Below are positions 34,729 to 43,818 of a stretch of 64,000 nucleotides of DNA, in pieces. Source of the stretch: a bacterium (GTDB taxonomy: Bacteria > Patescibacteria > Paceibacteria > Moranbacterales > UBA1568); the NCBI GenBank assembly GCA_021821305.1, contig JAKACP010000001.1, positions 620,001 through 684,000 on the forward strand. Reading direction: 5' to 3'. The position numbers and the translations under genes are program-made. Numbering within the stretch: position 1 is the first letter of the stretch; every line of letters begins with the position of its first letter. The notes below the pieces were generated by a model. That model was not told the origin of the DNA. It saw only the letters and a list, made by a program, of their open reading frames with translations, and searched no databases.

Positions 34729-34926
34729 ATGGACCAGGAGCTCGCGCAGAAACTCGAGGCACAGGATCGGAAGCTCGACGCGATATACGCGTCGGCCGAA
34801 AAGACGCGGAAATATTTCCTCTGGACGCTCGTCGCCACGACCGTCATGTTCGTCCTCCCGCTCCTCGGTCTCATGATCGCTATCCCGTGGCTCTTCTCGA
34901 CGCTCTCCGCGGCGTATCAGATCTAG
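34729..34926 (+). CDS. Small single-helix membrane protein, 65 residues
   Basis: A short helical N-terminus (MDQELAQKLEAQDRKLDAIYA, with SAEKTRKY) precedes one membrane helix (about 30-55). The ATG at 34729 was preferred because the upstream in-frame ATG at 34690 overlaps the -10 box. The function is unknown. Such proteins with a cytosolic coiled coil and one helix are common in small genomes. Confidence 0.6.
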   Translation: MDQELAQKLEAQDRKLDAIYASAEKTRKYFLWTLVATTVMFVLPLLGLMIAIPWLFSTLSAAYQI

Positions 34927-34948
34927 CCGCTCGTTCTTGGAACAGGGA

Positions 34949-35170
34949 TCAAACGATGACTTCCACCCGCTTGATACGGGAGGAGGCTCCGGAGACGATC
35001 GAGACGCACGACGGCGCGACATGGAAGTGCTTGGCGAGCGCCCGGAGCGTCGCCTCGTTGGCCTTGCCCTCCGAAGCCTGGGCTTTCACGGACACGAGCA
35101 AGGACCCGTCGAGCAACCGTTCGACGCCTTCCTTCTTCGAGTTCGGCTTCACCTTGATGGAAACTCTCAT
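34949..35170 (-). CDS. DUF167 / YggU family protein
   Basis: A 73-residue protein with the DUF167 pattern: ISIKVKPNSKK-like opening (here VSIKVKPNSKKEG), VSVKAQASEGKANEA and IVSGASSRIKRVEV. The family is small and widely conserved, with no agreed biochemical role. Its start overlaps the P-type ATPase stop in an ATGA, so it is translated with that gene. Confidence 0.9.
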   Translation of the reverse strand: MRVSIKVKPNSKKEGVERLLDGSLLVSVKAQASEGKANEATLRALAKHFHVAPSCVSIVSGASSRIKRVEVIV

Positions 35171-37869
35171 ATCCTGATCTTGAACGAGCGATAGGTCAAT
35201 TTGCGCAGTTCCTCGACGACCACGATCGAGGAGGCGACGACCGCGATCATCCCCCAGTCGCGGAGCGCGAGCGGTGCGGTGCGGAGTATCTCCTGCATGA
35301 AGGGATGATATACCGCGAAGAGTTGGAGCGTGACGATGAGCGCGAGCGCCCCGAGGAGATACCGGTTGGAGAAAAGCGGCATGCGGAAGATGGAAACGTC
35401 CTCGCTGCGGCAGTTCCAGACGTTGAACCAGTGGAATACCGCAAGGGCGGTCAGCGATACCGTCCACGCCTTCTCGATCCCGCCGGGAAGGGCCTGGGAA
35501 AAGAGCCAGAGCGTCCCGAGCGCCATCGGGAGCGCCATCACGGCCATGCGGATGACCGAATGCCGGTCGATGAGCGCGCGTCGGAACATCCGGCCCCTCC
35601 CCTCCCCTTCGAGGAGCCCGCGTTCCTTGGGTTCCATCGCGAGCGAGACATCAAGGAATCCATCGGCGACGAGATTGAGCCAGAGTATCTGCACCGCGAG
35701 GAGCGGCAAAGGGTACCCGAGGAGTATCGCGAGCGTGATCGTCACGAGCTCGGCGACGTTGGTGGAAAACAGGAACAGCACGACCTTGCGGATCGCCCGA
35801 TAGATGCTCCGCCCCTCCTCCATCGCCTTGAGGATATGTTCGAACCGGTCGTCGAGGAGAATCATGTCCGAGGCCTCCTTGGCCACATCGGTACCGATGC
35901 GCCCCATCGCCACACCGACATCGGCGGCGACGAGCGAGGGAGCGTCGTTGACCCCGTCGCCGGTCATGGCTATGACATCGCCGCGCTTCCGATACGCCTC
36001 CACGATTCGGAGCTTGTGCTCGGGAGTCACCCGCGCGAAGACGGATACACGACCGAGCCGCGAGACGATATCGTCCTCATCCATCCGCTCCACGTCCTCC
36101 CCGCTCAGGACATCGTCTCCGCTCCGGAAGATACCCGCCTCCCGCGCGATCGAGATCGCCGTCTCGCGGTTGTCGCCGGTGATCATCACGAGGTGCACCC
36201 CGGCACCGCGGACCGAAGACACCGCCTCGCGCACCCCGACGCGGAGCGCGTCTTTCATCGAGAAGAATCCGGCGAACACCATGTCCTCGGCGTCCTCTAT
36301 CAGGATCGTCTCATGGTTCCCCTCCCGGAACGCCGCCGCGACGACACGCGACCCCGTTCTCGAAAGCGCCACGTACTCGTGTTCGAACCGTTTCCGTGCC
36401 TCGTCCGTGAGAGGCAGTGTCTCCCCGTCCCGGCGGAAATATCGCGACCGGGCGAGCACCGCTTCCGGCGCGCCGGTCATCGACATGAACCGGTCACCGT
36501 CGGAACCGTGAAGCGACACATGTATCTTGGTCCGATAGTCGAACGGGATCTCCGCGATGCGCGGCAGTTCAGTCGCGATACGTTCCCTCGAAAAACCGAC
36601 CTTCCGCGCGAAGACGAGCATCGCGCCTTCCGTCGGGTCGCCGCTGATGCGCCATTCGGAGGACGACTCGTCATAGACGAGGTTGGCTCCGGATGACAGG
36701 GCCGCGATCTTGCCGAGAAGAAGGAGTTCGGAGTGGTTCGCCGGATCGATTGTCCTGCCATCCTGTCGGATACCGCCTTCCGGGACGTATCCCGATCCGT
36801 CGATGTCGAATACCGTCCCCGGCAGGCAGACCTTCTCGATGATGATCTTGTTGCCGGTGATCGTGCCGGTCTTGTCGACCGCGAGCACCGTGATGCCCCC
36901 GAGCGCCTCCACGGCCTGCAGACGCTTCACGAGGACCTGGTGCCGGCTCATGCGCCACATACCGGTCGCGAGCACGATGGTGAGGACTATGGGAAGCCCC
37001 TCCGGGACGACGGCGACCGACAGCGAGACGACCGTGGCGAACATCTCCCCGACCGGCTTGCCCATGGACACGCCGAGGACGAAGATGAGCGCGCAGAAGA
37101 TCGGCACGATGAGCGCGACCCCTCGTGCGAGCGACTTCACCTCCCGCTGGAGCGGTATCTCGGTATCGATCTCGGCGATCCGACCCGAAATGAGCCCGAT
37201 CTCCGTCCGTTCCCCGGTCGCGACGACGACCGCTTCCCCGCTTCCGCTCGCGACATGCGTCCCCCGGAACACCATATCGGACATATCCGATACGGAAATG
37301 CCGGCCTCGGCCAGCGTCTCGGCGTTCTTGTGCGTGGGCGCGGATTCGCCCGTCAGCGATGACTGCTCGACCCGGAGATTCCTCGCGGCGATGATCCGGG
37401 CGTCGGCGGGGACCTTCTCCCCCTCGTGGAGGAATATCACGTCCCCGGGAACGATATCCTCGTCGGAGAGGATCATCTCCCTGCCGCCGCGGAGCACCGT
37501 CGCCGTCCCGGTCGTGAACCGCTTGAGCGCCTGGAGCGTGTTCTTCGCACGGCCCTCCTGTATCGTTCCGACGACGGCGTTGAACACGAGTATGAAGAGG
37601 ATGATGAACCCGTCGACGTGGTCCCCGCGGAAAAAGACGATGACGCTCGCGAGAAGGAGGATCGCTATGAGCGGACTCAGGAACTGCCGGAGAAAGAGGA
37701 TGAAAACGCTCTCCGGAGGGTTCTCCGGGAGCCGATTCGGGCCGAACCGCTCCATAAGCAGGGCGGCCTCTTCCTGTGACAGTCCGTCCTCCCTCGTGTC
37801 GAGGATCCGGAACACCTCCGGAAGCGGCTTCGCATACCACGATATCTTTTCCGGATCGCTCATCCCCAT
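35167..37869 (-). CDS. Cation-translocating P-type ATPase (P2-type, Ca2+-like)
   Basis: A 900-residue pump. Seen: the N-terminal cation-ATPase domain; TGES in the actuator domain; the phosphorylated Asp in DKTGTIT (about 332); KMHVS-like KIHVS in the nucleotide domain; and GDGVNDAPSLVAADVGVAMG. The membrane ion-site motif PEGLP is present in helix M4. The M6 motif reads NLVADGFLDVSLA, where SERCA-type pumps have NLxTDxxP, so the second Ca2+ ligand set is altered and specificity is uncertain. It overlaps the DUF167 gene. Confidence 0.92.
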   Translation of the reverse strand: MGMSDPEKISWYAKPLPEVFRILDTREDGLSQEEAALLMERFGPNRLPENPPESVFILFLRQFLSPLIAILLLASVIVFFRGDHVDGFIILFILVFNAVVGTIQEGRAKNTLQALKRFTTGTATVLRGGREMILSDEDIVPGDVIFLHEGEKVPADARIIAARNLRVEQSSLTGESAPTHKNAETLAEAGISVSDMSDMVFRGTHVASGSGEAVVVATGERTEIGLISGRIAEIDTEIPLQREVKSLARGVALIVPIFCALIFVLGVSMGKPVGEMFATVVSLSVAVVPEGLPIVLTIVLATGMWRMSRHQVLVKRLQAVEALGGITVLAVDKTGTITGNKIIIEKVCLPGTVFDIDGSGYVPEGGIRQDGRTIDPANHSELLLLGKIAALSSGANLVYDESSSEWRISGDPTEGAMLVFARKVGFSRERIATELPRIAEIPFDYRTKIHVSLHGSDGDRFMSMTGAPEAVLARSRYFRRDGETLPLTDEARKRFEHEYVALSRTGSRVVAAAFREGNHETILIEDAEDMVFAGFFSMKDALRVGVREAVSSVRGAGVHLVMITGDNRETAISIAREAGIFRSGDDVLSGEDVERMDEDDIVSRLGRVSVFARVTPEHKLRIVEAYRKRGDVIAMTGDGVNDAPSLVAADVGVAMGRIGTDVAKEASDMILLDDRFEHILKAMEEGRSIYRAIRKVVLFLFSTNVAELVTITLAILLGYPLPLLAVQILWLNLVADGFLDVSLAMEPKERGLLEGEGRGRMFRRALIDRHSVIRMAVMALPMALGTLWLFSQALPGGIEKAWTVSLTALAVFHWFNVWNCRSEDVSIFRMPLFSNRYLLGALALIVTLQLFAVYHPFMQEILRTAPLALRDWGMIAVVASSIVVVEELRKLTYRSFKIRI

Positions 37870-37935
37870 ATTCGTGCCGTGATGTCGTTTTTGTTTATTG
37901 CCGAACGTAGTGCCGGTAAATCTGACACATACCGG

Positions 37936-39138
37936 TTATTTTTTCCCGGAAAGGATCTCGTCCATCACATCCTCGTCGTCGCACTCATATCGGTTGTCCG
38001 GCGTATAGTACCGCTGTGCGGGACCGTAGCACCCGTCGTTGTCCACGTGGAGCCGCGCGAGATACGGGAGGAGGAACCCCATGTCCTGACCCGTGAAATA
38101 TGAGTGGAGCCGGCGAAGGGTCGCCGCCCGGGTCTTCTCGTCCATTCTCGTGAAGATGCTCATGTCGTCGCCGATCTTGCCGCTCCAGTCGAGATGGAGG
38201 AACACGTTGCGCGCGTTCTTCGCAAACCGATCATGCCAGAGAAGCCCCCAGCACCAGTCCCCCTCCTGTTTCCACCATCGGGAGAAACACGGACCGTTCT
38301 CGATATTGCCGCCCGGGTCGATACCGACCCCGCCTTCGATGAAATCGAACAGCCGCAGGTACTTCGGATCCGAGATATCGTTCGTCTGCGCGCCGATGAA
38401 GATCTCCATGCCGCGGATTGCCGCATACTGCCGCATCTCGGCGATGATCTCCGGGACGACGGTCTCGGAGAGGTCGTTCGCATCCTGCAGGTAGATCTGC
38501 CCGAAAAGGAACACCTGGATATCGCGGTCCATGGCGGACCGGGTGATGAACCGAAGATACTTGCGGTACTCCTCCTTGGTGAAGCTCGGCTTGCAGGTGT
38601 GTTCTCCCCAGAAATTCTTTGATCCGTCCCGGCACATGTCGCCGAAATCGAAATGTCGATCCTCATCGGGATAGCGGTAGTTGCGCTTGGTGGCTATGGC
38701 TTCCGCGATGAACATGCCGGAGAGGAACCCTTCGCGGAGCTTCGCGCGGTTCGCGTCGATGTCTTCCCAGTTCGGCGGCTCGAGCCACGTCTCGATCGCG
38801 CGGGAAAGGTAGTAGCACTTGGACCGGTTCACGAGGTCGATCGTCTTTCCGTCCTTGGGGAAATCCCCGTTGAGGAGTCCGTCGGCGACGCATCCTTCGC
38901 GTTTCATCCGCTCCATGGACGGAGGCGGAGGAGGCGGAGGAAGCGGTTCCTTCTCCGGGACCGATTCCGCTATCGGAGCGGGAGCCTCGATCACCATAGG
39001 TTCGGGCGCCGGGACGGTTTCGGGACTCTCCGCCTCATCGGAAAAGAAGACAAGAAACACGGAAAGTGCTCCCGTCGGAATGAAAACGAAAAAGGCGATC
39101 GGAATCTTTTTTCGAAAAAATTCGCTCATATCGCCCAT
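37936..39138 (-). CDS. Membrane-anchored extracytoplasmic protein, unknown
   Basis: A 400-residue protein. An N-terminal helix (about 13-32) is followed by a Pro/Glu-rich spacer including eight consecutive prolines (about 66-73), as in wall-spanning linkers. The remaining 320 residues are globular with paired cysteines (MCRDGS, TCKPS, PCFSRWW, DWCWGLLWH). Repeated strand-helix phrases such as VFLFGQIYLQD and MEIFIGAQTNDI suggest a TIM-barrel-like fold, as in some glycoside hydrolases. I cannot name a family or a catalytic pair. The start could also be the ATG nine bases further in. Confidence 0.7.
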   Translation of the reverse strand: MGDMSEFFRKKIPIAFFVFIPTGALSVFLVFFSDEAESPETVPAPEPMVIEAPAPIAESVPEKEPLPPPPPPPSMERMKREGCVADGLLNGDFPKDGKTIDLVNRSKCYYLSRAIETWLEPPNWEDIDANRAKLREGFLSGMFIAEAIATKRNYRYPDEDRHFDFGDMCRDGSKNFWGEHTCKPSFTKEEYRKYLRFITRSAMDRDIQVFLFGQIYLQDANDLSETVVPEIIAEMRQYAAIRGMEIFIGAQTNDISDPKYLRLFDFIEGGVGIDPGGNIENGPCFSRWWKQEGDWCWGLLWHDRFAKNARNVFLHLDWSGKIGDDMSIFTRMDEKTRAATLRRLHSYFTGQDMGFLLPYLARLHVDNDGCYGPAQRYYTPDNRYECDDEDVMDEILSGKK

Positions 39139-39145
39139 TGTAGCA

Positions 39146-39175
39146 GAAAAGCAACCCTCTGACTCGAGGGTTGCT
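39146..39175 (-). terminator. Intrinsic terminator of the DedA gene
   Basis: A perfect 10-bp stem (39150-39159 with 39166-39175) with a 6-base loop is followed on the minus strand by TTTT. Confidence 0.8.
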
Positions 39176-39190
39176 GTTCGAATGCCTTTT

Positions 39191-39826
39191 CTATGCCTTT
39201 TCCTGCTGTTCCGCGAGCTTTTTCTTCATTTCCTTGCGCTCCTGATAGAAGTGGATGAAACCCGGCAAGAACGAGAGTACGATGATGACGAGGACGATCG
39301 GGAGGAGATACTTGTCGACGTCATCCACGAGGTTGCCAAGGAAATATCCGAGCAGGATGAGCCCGGCGACCCAAAGCGCCGCTCCGGCGACATTGTACGC
39401 GAAGAATGTCCGGTACCGCATGTTCGCGACTCCGGCGAGTATCGGCGCGAACGTACGGACGATCGGCATGAACCGCGCGATCATGATCGTCTTGCCTCCG
39501 TATTTCTCGTAGAACCGCTGGGTCCGGACGATGTGCTCCTTCTTGAAGAGAAGCGAGTCCTCCTTGTTGAATATCCGCGGCCCGATGCGCCGGCCGAACT
39601 CGTATCCCGCCATGTTGCCCGTCACCGCCGCGATGAATATGAGCAGGATGAGGATGAGGACGGAGAAAAATCCCTGTGAGGCGAGGAATCCCGCCACGAA
39701 GAGGAGGCTGTCGCCGGGCAGGAAGAATCCGAGGAAGAGTCCCGTCTCCGCGAACACGATCGCGAAGAGACCCGCGTACCCGACCGCCTTGATGAGCTCG
39801 ATGAGATCGATGCCGAAGTATTCCAT
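39191..39826 (-). CDS. DedA family membrane protein
   Basis: A 211-residue protein with about five to six helices, including re-entrant ones. The family signatures are present: FAETGLFLGFFLPGDSLLF, GNMAGYEFGRRIG and the R-F-M-P-x-x-R motif IARFMPIVRTFAPILAG. DedA proteins move polyprenyl or glycerophospholipids across the membrane and affect the proton gradient. In this organism it could recycle the lipid carrier used by the polysaccharide locus, which is an inference. It is 19 bp after the antiporter gene. Confidence 0.93.
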   Translation of the reverse strand: MEYFGIDLIELIKAVGYAGLFAIVFAETGLFLGFFLPGDSLLFVAGFLASQGFFSVLILILLIFIAAVTGNMAGYEFGRRIGPRIFNKEDSLLFKKEHIVRTQRFYEKYGGKTIMIARFMPIVRTFAPILAGVANMRYRTFFAYNVAGAALWVAGLILLGYFLGNLVDDVDKYLLPIVLVIIVLSFLPGFIHFYQERKEMKKKLAEQQEKA

Positions 39827-39845
39827 ATCAGATCGACTAAACGTA

Positions 39846-41948
39846 TTATACCCGCCGGAACTCGCGCTCCTTCAGCTCATTATACAACAGAATGGAGAGT
39901 TTCGGCGATATCATCTCGTTTTCGGTAAGATCGTCGAGCACGTGCTCCTCGGCCTTGAAGAGGCCGCGACGACCGAACGCCTCGTCGAGCGCCTCGAGGT
40001 CCTTGCGGTGCTCCGCGAAGACGGCATCGCGTTTTTCAGCCGATCCGCGCTCGAATTCGCGATAAAGCGCGATCACCTTCTCGAAGGTCCGGCCATCGCC
40101 GAAGGACTCCGCTCCGCCCTGCGAGACGAAAGACGAGAGATGCTTCACGACCTTCCGAGCGATGATATTCTGCGCGCGATACCGCATATACCGCTCTCTG
40201 ACAGCCTCGCCGGGTTTTACCGGACCGAGGAATAATCGTCTGAATATGCCCACGAACTGCTCGAACCAGTCCTCGGGAAACGCTTCGTCGAGCGAGAGAA
40301 GCTGTTCCTCGCCGCGCTCCACCCGCGTGTGCTGGACATGAAGTTTGGCGAGTATGCGTTTGTATACGGGCTCAGTGATCTCCTCATACCGGAACAGCAC
40401 CCGGAGGAAATGCCGCTCGATGCCGAGCGCATAGGCGCGGAGCGCCTGTTCCGCGAGTCCCCGATCCGATTCGGAGAACTGCTCGCGGCAGTGCTGCTGG
40501 GCCAGGACGTATTCGGCATCATGTTCCGCCCGGAGCTTGCGATACACCTCCTCGTCGACATAGCGCTTTTCCATGAGACGGTCGAGTTTGGCGATGGCCT
40601 GGGCGTGGATGAGCGAGCGCGCCTGATGGTACTGCGCTTCCTCGAGGGCATGGAGATTCCCCACGCGGAGCCGCTTCATGACCCCGCTCATCATCGTCGC
40701 CTTGATGAAGAGGGTGAAATAGATACAACCGATCGTGAGCGCGGCGATGAACTCCTTGACCGAGAACGGGTATTCCCATCCCGGGATCGTCGCTCCGTCC
40801 GGGATGAGGAGCACCATCGTGACGGCGAGCGCGCCGCGCAGACTCCCCCAGGAGAGGAGGTGCTGCCAGGATTTCGGGATCTCGTCTTCCCCGGAAAAGC
40901 GGTTGAGAAGGGCGACGACCGGATAGATCGAGACGGCCCGGGCGGCCGCCACGACGACGATGACGATCGCGATCGGCAATACGAACTGAGCGAAATCGAT
41001 GGAAAGCCCGGCGAAGAGGAGCCCCATGAGGATGAATACGAGGGAATTCGCCACGAAGGCGAAATACCCCCAGAACTTCTCCATGTACTCCTCGACCCGC
41101 GGCGAGATCTTCGCTCGGCCATAGTTTCCGATGACCATGGCCGCCACCACGGTCGCGATGATGGACGAGAGTTTCGCCTCATGGCCGAAGATGACCAGAT
41201 GCTCCGATACGACCTCCGAGAGGAGGAACGTGAAGTGCGCCGCGAGCATGGTGAGCGTGATCTCCACGTGCTCGTTGTCCTTGACCAGTCCGATGAGTTT
41301 CGAAAAGAAGATTCCCATGAGGAGACCGAACATCACGCCGCCCGCCAGCATGAACGAAAACAGGAAGACGCCCTCCCCGACCGACTCCCAACCGGAAAAT
41401 CCGGCGAGGAAGATCTCGAGCGCCACGAGAAAGAGCGCGAACGATGTCCCGTCGTTGAAGAGGCTCTCCCCCTCGAACAGGAGCGAGAGTCTCCGCGGGG
41501 CGCCGAATTCCTTGAAAAGCGCGAGCACCGCGACCGGATCCGTCGCGGAGATGAGCGCGCCGAAGAGGAGCGCGACGATGAACGGCACGTCGAAGCCGAT
41601 GAGCTGGAAACCGAAGTAGACGCCGACCGCCACGACCGCGGTCGAGATGAGCAGGCTCGCCACCGACAGCCATCCGATCGAGCGGACATTCTCCGCGAAT
41701 TCCCGGACGTTCATGTTGTACGCGGACTCGAAGATGAGAATCGGGAGGAACACGAAGAACAGGAGTTCGGGCGTGAGCTCGAAGCTTCGGATGAACGAAA
41801 GCGCCGGGATGCTCGTGAGCGGGACGAGAAGCGACCCGGCGAGGACGAGGAGCACCGTATAGGGCACGCGGATTTTCCGCGAGACAGCGAAGATACCGAC
41901 CGAAATGAGAACGAGCGCGAAGAACGCGAGAAAGACTTCGATGTGCAT
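39846..41948 (-). CDS. CPA1 family Na+(K+)/H+ antiporter with cytosolic regulatory tail
   Basis: A 700-residue protein. About twelve helices fill residues 1-420, with the CPA1 motifs SATDPVAVLALFKEF and FEGESLFNDGTSF (the Asn-Asp transport pair). The 280-residue cytosolic tail is helical and charged and may regulate transport; it has no recognised RCK or CNMP fold. The start at 41948 (MHIEVFLAF) is used since the upstream extension is not membrane-like. Role: pH and cation homeostasis. Confidence 0.92.
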   Translation of the reverse strand: MHIEVFLAFFALVLISVGIFAVSRKIRVPYTVLLVLAGSLLVPLTSIPALSFIRSFELTPELLFFVFLPILIFESAYNMNVREFAENVRSIGWLSVASLLISTAVVAVGVYFGFQLIGFDVPFIVALLFGALISATDPVAVLALFKEFGAPRRLSLLFEGESLFNDGTSFALFLVALEIFLAGFSGWESVGEGVFLFSFMLAGGVMFGLLMGIFFSKLIGLVKDNEHVEITLTMLAAHFTFLLSEVVSEHLVIFGHEAKLSSIIATVVAAMVIGNYGRAKISPRVEEYMEKFWGYFAFVANSLVFILMGLLFAGLSIDFAQFVLPIAIVIVVVAAARAVSIYPVVALLNRFSGEDEIPKSWQHLLSWGSLRGALAVTMVLLIPDGATIPGWEYPFSVKEFIAALTIGCIYFTLFIKATMMSGVMKRLRVGNLHALEEAQYHQARSLIHAQAIAKLDRLMEKRYVDEEVYRKLRAEHDAEYVLAQQHCREQFSESDRGLAEQALRAYALGIERHFLRVLFRYEEITEPVYKRILAKLHVQHTRVERGEEQLLSLDEAFPEDWFEQFVGIFRRLFLGPVKPGEAVRERYMRYRAQNIIARKVVKHLSSFVSQGGAESFGDGRTFEKVIALYREFERGSAEKRDAVFAEHRKDLEALDEAFGRRGLFKAEEHVLDDLTENEMISPKLSILLYNELKEREFRRV

Positions 41949-42066
41949 AAGAAAAACAGAAATACCGCGTCCCCCCGTATGGGTCCGGATTCTCGTATCA
42001 TATGTGGATAAACGCCGGGTGCCCGGCAAAACATCGTAATCCTACTCCCGGCGTACATGCCTGTCA

Positions 42067-42096
42067 ACAAAAAACCCCGATCGAAATCGGGGTTTT
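42067..42096 (-). terminator. Intrinsic terminator of rplJ-rplL
   Basis: A perfect 11-bp stem (42071-42081 with 42086-42096) with loop CGAA is followed on the minus strand by a T-run. Confidence 0.92.
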
Positions 42097-42115
42097 CCGG
42101 ACAGGATGTCCTGGC

Positions 42116-42529
<414 letters not shown>

Positions 42530-42577
42530 AACTTTACGTTAATTGCCTGATTATTATATCGAACACACCGATGGAAA

Positions 42578-43099
42578 CTACGCCTTCTTCTCGGCCACCG
42601 CGGAAAGCACCCGCACCAGACCGGAGAGATTCCCCGACAACGTCCGGACGAATCCGGCGATCGGCGCCTGGAGCGTCCCGGCGAGGGTACCGCGGAGCTC
42701 GTCCTTCGACGGAAGCTTCGCGAGCGCCTTCACCTCGGCCGCCGACAACGCCTTGCCTTCGAGCGCCCCGCCGACGATCGAGAGCTTCATGTCCTTGTTC
42801 GCCTTCACGTAATCCGCGATCGCCTTGGCCGCGGAGACCTCGTCGGTCGAGAACGCGACACCTACCTGTCCCTCGAGCTTCCGGGCATCGACCGCGATGC
42901 CGGCATCGGAGAGCGCGATGTTGAGGATGGTCTTCTTGAGGATCTGGAACCGCGAACCGCTCTTGCGGAGCTCGGCCCTGATCTCGGAAAGCTGCTTCAC
43001 GGTCACGCCCTTGTAATCCGAGAACACCAGCGCCTTGGCTTCCTTGGCGCTCTCCGTGACCTGCTTGAGAAGCGATTCCTTTTCTGCTCGTTTCATCAT
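42578..43099 (-). CDS. rplJ: Ribosomal protein L10
   Basis: A 173-residue protein that anchors the L7/L12 stalk to 23S rRNA. Seen: ALVFSDYKGVTVKQLSEIR, LKKTILNIAL, and the C-terminal helix ALAGTLQAPIAGFVRTLSGN that binds L12 dimers. Tandem ATGs at 43099 and 43096 make the exact start uncertain by one codon. It is unlinked from rplK-rplA, which lie 15 kb away. Confidence 0.97.
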   Translation of the reverse strand: MMKRAEKESLLKQVTESAKEAKALVFSDYKGVTVKQLSEIRAELRKSGSRFQILKKTILNIALSDAGIAVDARKLEGQVGVAFSTDEVSAAKAIADYVKANKDMKLSIVGGALEGKALSAAEVKALAKLPSKDELRGTLAGTLQAPIAGFVRTLSGNLSGLVRVLSAVAEKKA

Positions 43100-43228
43100 A
43101 TGTTTCCGTACAAACAAAAAACTGCGGTTTCCCGCAGACAAAAGGAAGTCGGTCGACCTCCCGTTCCCTCGTGAGGACTTCCCTCCGATTCCTCTCGGAG
43201 CGCCTCATGTCTGCGGAAACGATACTAT
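43100..43228 (-). ncRNA. L10-type ribosomal leader with attenuator architecture
   Basis: The untranslated leader of rplJ can form two exclusive structures. A closing stem pairs 43209-43220 with 43127-43139. A terminator hairpin (stem 43122-43127 with 43132-43137, loop GAAA on the minus strand, then six U) uses the same 3' strand. Inside is a purine-rich region with small hairpins, as in leaders bound by L10 or the L10-L12 complex. Autoregulation by product binding is the natural reading. Confidence 0.68.
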
Positions 43229-43234
43229 GGGACT

Positions 43235-43263
43235 ATTGTAAAATCCTTTCCGGCATCTGTCAA
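43235..43263 (-). promoter_or_regulatory. Sigma70 promoter of rplJ-rplL
   Basis: On the minus strand TTGACA (43258-43263) and TACAAT (43235-43240) are separated by 17 bp. The -35 box directly abuts the rpsP stop codon. Confidence 0.85.
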
Positions 43264-43686
43264 CTATGCCGCCTTCTCCTCGACCGGAGCTTCCGCGGGG
43301 ACTTCCGCCGCGACCGTCTCCGCAAGAGCCTCTTCTTTCGCTTCCTCGGCGGGCGCTTCGGCGACAGGAGCCTCGGCAACCGGAGCTTCGGCTTCCGGAG
43401 CCGGCTCTTCCTTCGCCTTCGGCTTCTCCATCTTGATCGCGCGCTTCGCGTCCGTCAGGACCCCTTCTTTCACGAGAAGGTTGTGCACCGAGTCGGAGGG
43501 CTGTGCACCGAGACCGATCCAGTGAAGGATGCGCTCCTTCTTGAGCACGATCTGCTTCATGTGCGGCTCGTAAGAGCCGAGCATCTCGACGTGCTTGCGG
43601 CCCGGGGCGCGCCCCTTTTCCTGGAGCACGATGCGGAACGCGGCCTGGTTCTTTTTCCCGATGCGGTTGAATCGAATTGCGAGCAT
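43264..43686 (-). CDS. rpsP: Ribosomal protein S16 with long Ala/Glu-rich tail
   Basis: The first 80 residues are a complete S16 (MLAIRFNRIGKKNQAAFRIV, LGSYEP, GLGAQPSDSVHNLL). A tail of about 55 residues follows made of repeated EAPVAEAPAEEA-like units, acidic and low-complexity. S16 tails of this kind occur in several lineages but this one is long, giving 140 residues in total. The gene is downstream of smc, and rplJ follows with its own promoter. Confidence 0.95.
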   Translation of the reverse strand: MLAIRFNRIGKKNQAAFRIVLQEKGRAPGRKHVEMLGSYEPHMKQIVLKKERILHWIGLGAQPSDSVHNLLVKEGVLTDAKRAIKMEKPKAKEEPAPEAEAPVAEAPVAEAPAEEAKEEALAETVAAEVPAEAPVEEKAA

Positions 43687-43818
43687 AATATCTATGAGAG
43701 TATCAAAAAAAGCCTTGCCTTAGGCTGTCAGAAACCATCGTACCGTGGATCGGATGGATTGTCAACACCCCGTAAGACGGGAAACCGGCCGAAGCGAGCC
43801 ATCCATTCCTGACCCCTG

